Source: Gammaproteobacteria bacterium (GTDB lineage: Bacteria > Pseudomonadota > Gammaproteobacteria > Pseudomonadales > Azotimanducaceae). From it: 12,373 nucleotides of DNA. The DNA is taken from the NCBI GenBank assembly GCA_030430515.1, contig JAUIKX010000084.1, positions 1 to 12,373 on the forward strand, written 5' to 3'. The notes under the pieces are model-generated. The model saw only the letters and a list, made by a program, of their open reading frames with translations. It searched no databases and had not been told where the DNA came from. The position numbers and the translations under genes were made by a program. Shown here one piece after another: positions 1 through 5,338 of this stretch. The first letter of the stretch is position 1. Every line of letters starts with the position of its first letter.

Positions 1-107
1 CCAGCGCTGACCGGTTTCTGCTGCAGGGCACGCCTCCGCCGGAGCCCCCCGACGCTCCCGATGCGGTAAACCCTGAGGTTGAACCCGCGGACAGGCTGGC
101 GGCTTGA
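1..107 (+). CDS. C-terminal end of an unidentified protein (partial)
   Basis: The frame with codons starting at position 3 is open from the window edge to a TGA at 105-107 and encodes a 34-residue tail: SADRFLLQG followed by a Pro/Glu/Asp-rich stretch (TPPPEPPDAPDAVNPEVEP) and ending DRLAA. A strong stem-loop begins 13 nt after the stop, as expected for the end of a real transcription unit. The acidic, proline-rich composition suggests a disordered C-terminus. Too little is present to assign a family. The other two forward frames stop early (TGA at 8-10, TAA at 67-69). Confidence 0.55.
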   Translation, partial: SADRFLLQGTPPPEPPDAPDAVNPEVEPADRLAA

Positions 108-120
108 GAGCCTGCGAGAA

Positions 121-157
121 GCCCCGACCCGGATCACCATCCGGTCGGGGCGGCTTT
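121..157 (+). terminator. Rho-independent-type terminator after the first gene
   Basis: GCCCCGACCCGGAT (121-134) pairs with ATCCGGTCGGGGC (139-151), giving 13 base pairs with one bulged C and a CACC loop. It is followed by GGCTTT; the T-run is only three long, so termination efficiency is uncertain. AAGCC before and within the stem and GGCTT after it could extend or re-register the pairing. It lies just after the stop at 107 and before the likely start of the MFS gene, so it fits the end of the upstream unit. Confidence 0.75.
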
Positions 158-231
158 CAACGCGAGCGGCGGTAAGAACGGACGTGGTAGCATTCCCGGC
201 CTTCGATTCCGGGAGAGAGAGAGAGAAGACC

Positions 232-1512
232 TTGTCGCAACAGGACACCAACCCGCCGGGGCTGTTCAGCCCGGCCACGCGCACCTATGCACTCAGCGTG
301 CTGGTGGTGGTTTACACGTTCAACTTCATCGACCGGCAGATCCTGTCGATCCTGATTGAGCCCATCAAGCTGGAACTGGGGCTGAGCGACACACAGATGG
401 GCATGCTCACCGGCTTCGCTTTCGCGCTCTTCTACGCAACCCTGGGTATCCCCATCGCGCGACTTGCCGACCGGGGCAACCGTCGCAACCTCATCAGCGC
501 GGCGCTGGCCATCTGGAGCGCCATGACTGCCATGTCAGGTCTGGTACAGAACTTCTGGCATCTGCTGATCGCACGCATCGGTGTCGGAGTGGGCGAGGCA
601 GGCTGCAGCCCACCGGCACATTCCATGATCGCCGATTACTACCCTGCAGATCGCCGCGCCACGGCGTTGGGCATCTACTCGCTGGGTATTCCGGTGGGTA
701 TCCTGTTCGGCTTTCTGGCCGGTGGCTGGATCAATCAGTTCTTCGGCTGGCGCATGGCGTTCTTCGTCGTCGGTATTCCCGGCCTGCTGCTGGCGCTTCT
801 GGTCCGCTTCACCGTACGCGAACCCGCGCGTGGCATGGCAGAAGGCCGCTCAATCGAGGGCGATCAGCCCGGCGTGATGGAAACGTTCCGTTACCTCTGG
901 AAAAAGCGGGCGTTCAGACATCTGGCGTTGGGTGGCGGCCTGACAGCGTTCGTCGGCTACGGTATGGTGACCTGGTCCCCGTCTTTCCTGGTGCGCTCGC
1001 ACGGCATGGAAACCGGCGAGATCGGCACCTGGCTCGGGCTCATTCTGGGCATCCCAGGCGGTATCGGTATCGCGCTTGGCGGCTACCTGGCTGATCGCTA
1101 CGGCGCCAGGGACACCCGCTGGTACCTGTGGATCGTATCGGTGGCACTGTTGCTCACCATCCCCTTTGCGGCAGGCATCTATCTGTGGCCCACGGCCTAC
1201 GGCGCATTGTGGTTCATGGTGCTGCCGGTGGCGCTCGGCAACTTCTATCAGGCGACAACATTTTCACAGACGCAGGGACTCGTGGGGCTCAACATGCGCA
1301 GCGTGGCCGCCGCGGTACTTCTGTTCATCCTGAACATCATCGGGCTGGGCGCCGGACCACAAGCGGTCGGCATCGTCAGCGATCTTCTCAAAGACAGTTT
1401 CGGCGACGACAGCCTGCGCTACTCGCTGCTGATCTTCTCGACGTTCAACCTCTGGGCGGCAGCGCACTACTACCTCGCAGGCAAGCACCTGGAGGCGGAG
1501 CTCGAGCACTGA
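232..1512 (+). CDS. Spinster-family MFS transporter
   Basis: A 426-residue inner-membrane transporter of the major facilitator superfamily, spinster-like subgroup. The frame is open from an ATG at 79, but that start lies upstream of the terminator hairpin and would add a basic, non-membrane leader. I prefer the TTG at 232, preceded by the purine-rich GAGAGAGAGAAG; a GTG at 184 is a second option. From this start, TM1 contains VVVYTFNFIDRQ (about residues 25-36), the loop 2-3 signature LADRGNRR is at 78-85, and GVGVGEAGCSPPAHSM follows at 107-122, all typical of the spinster group. About twelve hydrophobic segments run to the end, and the length is normal. Members in other organisms move lipids or organic anions by proton coupling; the substrate here is unknown. 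The Crp/Fnr remnant immediately downstream may once have regulated it. Confidence 0.88.
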   Translation: MSQQDTNPPGLFSPATRTYALSVLVVVYTFNFIDRQILSILIEPIKLELGLSDTQMGMLTGFAFALFYATLGIPIARLADRGNRRNLISAALAIWSAMTAMSGLVQNFWHLLIARIGVGVGEAGCSPPAHSMIADYYPADRRATALGIYSLGIPVGILFGFLAGGWINQFFGWRMAFFVVGIPGLLLALLVRFTVREPARGMAEGRSIEGDQPGVMETFRYLWKKRAFRHLALGGGLTAFVGYGMVTWSPSFLVRSHGMETGEIGTWLGLILGIPGGIGIALGGYLADRYGARDTRWYLWIVSVALLLTIPFAAGIYLWPTAYGALWFMVLPVALGNFYQATTFSQTQGLVGLNMRSVAAAVLLFILNIIGLGAGPQAVGIVSDLLKDSFGDDSLRYSLLIFSTFNLWAAAHYYLAGKHLEAELEH

Positions 1513-1550
1513 AGGACACTCTTACATCCCTGAGCCCTACCCTGCTACAG

Positions 1551-1982
1551 ATGGAAAGCCATAGCGTCGACGATCTGCTGCAGGATGCCCAGGTCGTCAG
1601 CGGCGCAACGGGTGATTTCATTTTTCACGCAGGCGACGAGTGCGGTTCTTTTCTGATACTCCTCGAGGGGTCGGTCAGAGTGCAGCTGACGGCGCTCAGC
1701 GGGCGGGAGTTTACCCTGTACCGAATAGAACCCGGCGGCACATGCGTTCTCACCACGTCATGCATGTTCAGCCATCAGCAGTTCCCTGCGGGAGCAGTCG
1801 CTGAAACGCCGATCAAGGAGCTGGCGGTTGAGCTCGGCACCGCGCGTGAAGTCATTTCACGGCACCTGAAACGGTTCGAAGAGCAGGGCTGGATCGGACT
1901 CGTGCCTCTTGTCACCGGGTTCGCCGGCACCTGCCCCGTCTACTCACTGCTCGGGATCAGAACCTGCCAAATCGATTCCTAG
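1551..1982 (+). pseudogene. Crp/Fnr-type regulator with its central part missing
   Basis: From the ATG at 1551 this encodes 143 residues, where family members are usually about 220-240. The first 80 or so residues are a recognisable cyclic-nucleotide-binding fold: GDFIFHAGDECGSF, LILLEGSVRVQ, GREFTLYRIEPGG and CVLTTSCMFSHQQFPAGAV. Right after AVAETP the reading frame jumps to IKELAVELGTAREVISRHLK, the winged-helix DNA-recognition motif. The end of the effector domain, the long dimerisation helix and the first part of the winged helix, roughly 70 residues, are absent. The C-terminus after EEQGWIGL (VPLVTGFAGTCPVYSLL) also lacks the expected wing. Similarity seems to extend upstream of the ATG (LTSLSPTLLQ), where only CTG codons (1509, 1530, 1542) could serve as starts. 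I infer an in-frame deletion plus a decayed end, most likely a pseudogene; a shortened but expressed protein cannot be excluded. Confidence 0.7.
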
Positions 1983-1992
1983 CCACCCATCA

Positions 1993-2013
1993 GGGCCGGT
2001 TCCATACCGGCCC
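1993..2013 (+). terminator. Stem-loop between the regulator remnant and the GDT1 gene
   Basis: GGGCCGGT (1993-2000) and ACCGGCCC (2006-2013) form a perfect 8-bp stem with a TCCAT loop, 10 nt after the TAG at 1980-1982. No T-run follows, so it is either a weak or factor-assisted terminator or an mRNA-stabilising hairpin. The remaining bases to 2078 show no convincing promoter. Confidence 0.45.
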
Positions 2014-2078
2014 GCTGAGACGTGGTAGCCCAGGGGGAGGCAGACTAAACTGCACCCTCTGCACCAATCCCTGAGGCC

Positions 2079-2669
2079 ATGGACCCCGCTGGCGCGTTTG
2101 CTATCTCCCTGACTACGTTTGTCATGATCGGTCTGGCCGAAATCGGCGATAAGAGCCAGATCGTCTGCATGACCCTGGCTTCAAGGCACAGACATTGGCC
2201 GGTGTTGCTGGGGGCCTCCAGCGCATTCGTACTGCTGAACACGCTGGCTGTAACCTTCGGTGCAGGCGTGATGGCACAGATCCCTGACCATCTGACTGCT
2301 GCCGTGCTGTGCGTTCTGTTCGGCATACTGGGTATCCATTCTCTGGTATCGAGCACGTCTGCAGACGAACCAGAGGTGCAGGAGCAGCCAGGGCGGAACC
2401 TTTTTTTCACCACCCTCTCGCTGATCTTTTTAGCTGAGTTCGGCGACAAAACGCAGATCGCGGTGGCGGGGCTTGCCGGCAACATGGCGCCGATCCCGGT
2501 CTGGGTCGGCGCTACTGCTGCGCTCGTGCTGGTCTCGGCAGGTGGTGTGTGGGTCGGGCGGGCGCTACTGCAACGCATGCCCACCCACTGGTTGCACCGA
2601 ATTGCAGGCATCATCTTCCTGATGTTTGCGATGCTCGCCGGCTGGCAGGCGCTGACCCTATCCCTCTGA
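2079..2669 (+). CDS. GDT1/TMEM165 (UPF0016) family cation exporter
   Basis: A 196-residue, six-segment inner-membrane protein. It carries the two hallmark E-x-G-D-K-[ST] motifs of the UPF0016 family, one in each half: EIGDKSQ at residues 21-27 and EFGDKTQ at 120-126. The two halves are inverted repeats linked by a hydrophilic stretch (about residues 91-107, SSTSADEPEVQEQPGR). Characterised relatives export Mn2+ (MneA of Vibrio) or exchange Ca2+/Mn2+ for H+ (eukaryotic Gdt1/TMEM165), so Mn2+ efflux is the best guess. The ATG at 2079 gives the usual short leader before motif 1. TGAGG sits very close in front of it, a weak ribosome site. Its 3' end overlaps the oppositely oriented dehydrogenase gene by 12 nt. 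Confidence 0.9.
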   Translation: MDPAGAFAISLTTFVMIGLAEIGDKSQIVCMTLASRHRHWPVLLGASSAFVLLNTLAVTFGAGVMAQIPDHLTAAVLCVLFGILGIHSLVSSTSADEPEVQEQPGRNLFFTTLSLIFLAEFGDKTQIAVAGLAGNMAPIPVWVGATAALVLVSAGGVWVGRALLQRMPTHWLHRIAGIIFLMFAMLAGWQALTLSL

Positions 2670-3629
2670 GCGGGTAATGCCCTGCAGGTCCCCTGCCGCC
2701 CAGACCTTCTCAAGAAATGAGCCTTCGTAGGCTTCCTCCGGAAATTCACGAACGAGCCCGTCGAGACGAACGGCGTCGTCGCCTACAAGAATCCGCCACC
2801 GCCCCTCGCGAACCGCATCGAGAATGATGGTGGCTGCCTGAGCGGCAGACGTCGGTGCTTTGTCCCGGAAATCCAGGGCCCGCTGATGCAGCATCTCGCG
2901 GATGTGATCATCGGTCTCGTTGCCCACCGGCAAGCCCCTGGCGACCATCTGCTCCCGGGCGGATGCCACCTCTTCAGCGGTCATCTCCAACGCCGAGTTG
3001 CGACCGAGCACGGATGCACTGTTGAGTGCGATCGACGTACCGATGTGTCCCGGCATCACGACATGCGCCTGCACGTGAGGCGCATTGAGACGCAGGTCTG
3101 TGATCAACGCTTCGGTAAAACCCTTGACCGCGAACTTGGCTGCCGCATAGGCCGTGTGAGAGATCCCCGGCCCCAGAGTCGCCCAGAATCCGTTGACGGA
3201 ACTGGTGTTCACTACGTGTCCTTTCTCGCTCGCGGCGAGCAACGGCATGAACGCTCTGCAGCCGAAGTACACGCCGTACCAGCACACAGCGAAGGTGCGC
3301 TCCCACTCTTCCCTCGAACCGGTGACAAACTCACCACCGCCACCAATACCGGCGTTGTTGAAAAGCAGGTTGATGTGATCCGTCTGGTGCTGTTCGACCA
3401 CCGCATCGCGGAATGCATTCACCTGCTCCTCGCTGGATACATCGCAGACATGGCTCGTAACGCGCACGCCTGAATCAGCACAAAGTGCTGCGGTTTCCGC
3501 CATGTTCGCCTCGGAAACATCACACATCGCTACATGGCAACCTTCTGCAGCAAGCTGCTGAACGAGTTCACGGCCCATGCCAGTGCCGCCGCCTGTGACG
3601 ACGGCAATCATGTCTTTGAAACGGGTCAT
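2658..3629 (-). CDS. Short-chain dehydrogenase/reductase (SDR)
   Basis: A 323-residue NAD(P)-dependent oxidoreductase of the classical SDR superfamily, probably oxidising or reducing a hydroxyl/keto group. The start chosen is the ATG at 3627-3629 (MTRFKDMIAVVTGG), which has AGGAG 9 nt upstream; an upstream in-frame ATG at 3654-3656 would overlap the preceding gene's stop. Visible motifs: cofactor loop TGGGTGMG (12-19), NNAG (91-94), Ser of NTSS (143-144), and YAAAK with Tyr161 and Lys165. The tetrad Asn, normally in VNxxG, is replaced by Cys in FAVCWYGVYFG (about residue 116). The C-terminal 90 residues extend beyond the roughly 250-residue core. It lies 23 nt after the crotonase-fold gene on the same strand, so the two are probably one operon. 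Substrate unknown. Confidence 0.88.
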   Translation of the reverse strand: MTRFKDMIAVVTGGGTGMGRELVQQLAAEGCHVAMCDVSEANMAETAALCADSGVRVTSHVCDVSSEEQVNAFRDAVVEQHQTDHINLLFNNAGIGGGGEFVTGSREEWERTFAVCWYGVYFGCRAFMPLLAASEKGHVVNTSSVNGFWATLGPGISHTAYAAAKFAVKGFTEALITDLRLNAPHVQAHVVMPGHIGTSIALNSASVLGRNSALEMTAEEVASAREQMVARGLPVGNETDDHIREMLHQRALDFRDKAPTSAAQAATIILDAVREGRWRILVGDDAVRLDGLVREFPEEAYEGSFLEKVWAAGDLQGITRSEG

Positions 3630-3652
3630 TGTTGAGTCTCCTGCGGTACCGC

Positions 3653-4459
3653 TCAAACCGGTGAGCCTTTGTCGAAGTTCGGCAGACGCTTCTCCTGTAG
3701 CGCGGCCACACCTTCACGCCCTTCTGCGCTGGCGAAGCCCAGAAACTCGAGCGCCGTAGACGCATCGAAGCTCGGTCCGGCCATGCGCAGCCAGTTGTTG
3801 AGCGCAAACTTGGTCCAGCGTATGGCGTTCGGCGCTCCCGCGGCCAGCTTCTGCGCCACCTCCATGGCGGTGTCCTGCAGGTCTTCGTCGGCCACGCACA
3901 TGGAGACGAGGCCGATACGCTCCGCCTCCTCGCCCGACAGGCGATCGCAGGTCAGCAGGTAGTACTTCGCCTTGGCCATGCCGCAGAGCAGCGGCCACAG
4001 GATCACCGCATGATCGCCTGCCGCGACGCCGAGGCGGGTGTGCCCGTCGGTAATGGATACCGACTTGCCGACGATAGAGATATCAGCCAGCAGTCCGGCC
4101 ACGAGGCCCGCACCAACGGCCGGGCCGTTGATCGCTGAGATGATGGGTTTGCCGCAGTTGATGATGTTGTAGACGAGATCGCGCGCTTCTTTCCACACCC
4201 GGGCGCGCACCTTCTCATCGGAGATGATCTGTTCGATCATCGAGAAATCGCCACCAGCGGAAAACGCTCGACCGTTACCGGTGAGGATCACGCAGTCGAT
4301 GTCTTCGTCATCGTCGATGTCGCGCCAGATGTAGGTCAGCTCCCGGTGCCCTACTACATCGAGCGCATTGAGACGCTCAGGTTTGTTGAAGGTCAGCTTG
4401 AGCACCCGCGGCTGCGGATACTCCACCAGGAATGTCTCGTACTTGTCGTAGCGGCTCAC
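3653..4459 (-). CDS. Crotonase-fold (enoyl-CoA hydratase/isomerase family) protein
   Basis: 268 residues starting at a GTG (4457-4459) with a strong AGGGGGAG ribosome site 5-6 nt upstream. The fold is clear: KLTFNKPERLNAL (21-33), the oxyanion-hole segment GRAFSAGGDFS (63-73), and the second oxyanion segment INGPAVGAGLVAG (110-122) followed by LADISIV. At the positions of the two hydratase glutamates (rat enoyl-CoA hydratase Glu144 and Glu164, 20 residues apart) this protein has Val120 and His140, also 20 apart. Ordinary water addition is therefore unlikely; isomerase, thioesterase, decarboxylase or C-C hydrolase chemistry on a CoA ester is possible. Both CoA-ester oxyanion holes appear intact. 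It sits between the SIMPL gene (35 nt gap) and the SDR (23 nt gap), and probably shares a pathway with the SDR. Confidence 0.85.
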   Translation of the reverse strand: MSRYDKYETFLVEYPQPRVLKLTFNKPERLNALDVVGHRELTYIWRDIDDDEDIDCVILTGNGRAFSAGGDFSMIEQIISDEKVRARVWKEARDLVYNIINCGKPIISAINGPAVGAGLVAGLLADISIVGKSVSITDGHTRLGVAAGDHAVILWPLLCGMAKAKYYLLTCDRLSGEEAERIGLVSMCVADEDLQDTAMEVAQKLAAGAPNAIRWTKFALNNWLRMAGPSFDASTALEFLGFASAEGREGVAALQEKRLPNFDKGSPV

Positions 4460-4494
4460 AGAGCTCCCCCTCGTTCATTTACCGAGGGTCCATG

Positions 4495-5196
4495 CTACTG
4501 CAAAGCGAAGGTCACGCTCACCCTGGTTTCCGAGCTGCGTTCACCGGCGTTGTAGGTCTCGGCCGCGTCGGCCGCCATGGCCATGCGAGCTACCGGTACA
4601 GGTCGGGGCGGAGAGGTACCGCCATGCGCCGACACAGAAAGCGCATCACCCAGGGTGGCACCGAGCGCATCTGCCAGCACCTGAGCATTCCGTCGCGCGT
4701 CCCGAGCCGCTTCTTCCAGCCCCTCGCGGTAGAGCTCCCGTTCACGGCTGCTGTAGAGCTGCGGAGGCGACACCTGATTGACGCCGGTCTTCACCGCCCC
4801 TTCCAGAAGGTCGCCCAACTTGTCCAGATCCTGCAGGCGCACCGTCATGTTGCGCTCAGAGAAGTAACCGGTCAGCTCCTGACGCTCGGTGCTTTTGTTC
4901 CAGCGGTACTCCGGCCGCAGAACGGCAGCCGTGGTATCCACATGGCGATCTTCGATCCCGAGCTTTCGGGTCAGCTTCAAAACCTGGGCAACCACGCTGG
5001 CGGTTCTACTCTGAGCATCTGCCAGCACGCTGGAGCGGTTGGAGATGGCAAGGCTTACCGCGGCGCGGTCGGGCTGAAACTGAATGTTCGCCTGACCTTG
5101 AACGGAGATAGTACGCGGCGTCTCGTCCGCAACCGCCACCGGCAGGGAGAGACACAACAGTGTGCAGGACAGGATCAGAACGGCAGTGCGGACCAT
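4495..5196 (-). CDS. SIMPL-domain (DUF541) periplasmic protein
   Basis: 233 residues. An open frame extends upstream to an ATG at 5277, but the ATG at 5194-5196 begins a classic Sec signal peptide: MVRTAVLILS, a Leu/Cys-rich core, then PVAVA|DETP with probable cleavage after residue 23. GGAG lies 6-8 nt before it. The mature part opens with ISVQGQANIQFQPDRAAVSLAI, the usual SIMPL start, and continues with the VDTTAAVLRPEYRW and GYFSERNMTVRLQDLDKLGDLLEGAVKTG region, a helix rich in Arg/Glu (RERELYREGLEEAARDARR), and a C-terminal ETRVSVTFALQ strand. The family is exported and linked to oxidative or envelope stress in some bacteria, but its biochemical role is not established. It is the first gene of the leftward group; cotranscription with the crotonase-fold gene is possible but not certain. 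Confidence 0.87.
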   Translation of the reverse strand: MVRTAVLILSCTLLCLSLPVAVADETPRTISVQGQANIQFQPDRAAVSLAISNRSSVLADAQSRTASVVAQVLKLTRKLGIEDRHVDTTAAVLRPEYRWNKSTERQELTGYFSERNMTVRLQDLDKLGDLLEGAVKTGVNQVSPPQLYSSRERELYREGLEEAARDARRNAQVLADALGATLGDALSVSAHGGTSPPRPVPVARMAMAADAAETYNAGERSSETRVSVTFALQ

Positions 5197-5204
5197 AGAG
5201 GGCT

Positions 5205-5220
5205 CCAACTCGTTAGTTGG
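5205..5220 (-). repeat. Perfect hairpin overlapping the SIMPL ribosome-binding site
   Basis: CCAACT (5205-5210), a 4-nt loop, then AGTTGG (5215-5220). On the - strand transcript the 3' arm runs into the TTGGAG ribosome site (GGAG at 5203-5206), so two of its bases would be paired when the hairpin forms. This could lower or regulate translation of the SIMPL gene, or it could simply be an operator dyad. Confidence 0.4.
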
Positions 5221-5252
5221 CGCCAGTGTGCCAGCTTTAAGGGGCGCCAATG
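5219..5252. repeat. Pair of direct 10-mers containing GGCGCC
   Basis: GGCGCCAGTG (5219-5228) and GGCGCCAATG (5243-5252) match at 9 of 10 bases and start 24 bp apart, each containing the self-complementary GGCGCC. They flank the proposed -10 of the leftward SIMPL promoter. Two repeated sites at such spacing could bind a regulator, but GGCGCC is also easy to get by chance in GC-rich DNA. Confidence 0.35.
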
Positions 5253-5264
5253 TAAAAAAGTCAA
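5235..5264 (-). promoter_or_regulatory. Possible sigma-70 promoter for the leftward SIMPL gene
   Basis: On the - strand, TTGACT (complement of 5259-5264; 5 of 6 to TTGACA) is followed after 18 bp by TTAAAG (complement of 5235-5240), a poor -10. The location, about 40-70 nt before the start codon at 5196, is right. The weak -10 keeps this tentative. No equally good rightward promoter was seen in the same region. Confidence 0.35.
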
Positions 5265-5307
5265 CTATCCGGTACATCGCCCGTGCGGGTAAACTTGAAG
5301 CGAATCA

Positions 5308-5321
5308 TTGAACCGGCTCAA
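5308..5321. promoter_or_regulatory. Near-perfect dyad just upstream of the catabolic operon
   Basis: TTGAACCGGCTCAA reads the same on both strands except for one mismatched pair (TTGA-A-CCGG-C-TCAA). It ends 5 bases before the AAGAGGGGA ribosome site (5327-5335) and 17 bases before the ATG of the bifunctional dehydrogenase gene. Size and place suit a dimeric repressor operator for the operon, for example a TetR- or GntR-like acyl-CoA sensor. No such regulator gene is in the window. Confidence 0.4.
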
Positions 5322-5338
5322 CCGATAAGAGGGGAACC

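Noticed and set aside
194..214. TCCCGG...CCGGGA inverted repeat before the MFS gene
   Set aside because: Only 6 bp with a 9-nt loop in GC-rich DNA; too weak to list as a control site.
1128..1550. Upstream open part of the frame that encodes the Crp/Fnr remnant
   Set aside because: It overlaps the well-supported MFS coding region and gives Arg/His-rich sequence without similarity. Only the part from about 1509 or 1551 resembles the regulator.
2045..2749. 234-codon frame on the - strand opposite the GDT1 exporter
   Set aside because: Low-complexity Ala/Ser/Thr/Pro sequence; the + strand frame has both E-x-G-D-K motifs and proper membrane segments.
5197..5277. N-terminal extension of the SIMPL protein starting at 5277
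   Set aside because: It would hide the signal peptide behind 27 residues and cover the likely promoter; the ATG at 5196 has its own ribosome site.
4432..5292. 286-codon + strand frame opposite the SIMPL gene
   Set aside because: Arg/His/Gln-rich shadow sequence with no motif; the - strand has a signal peptide and the SIMPL pattern.
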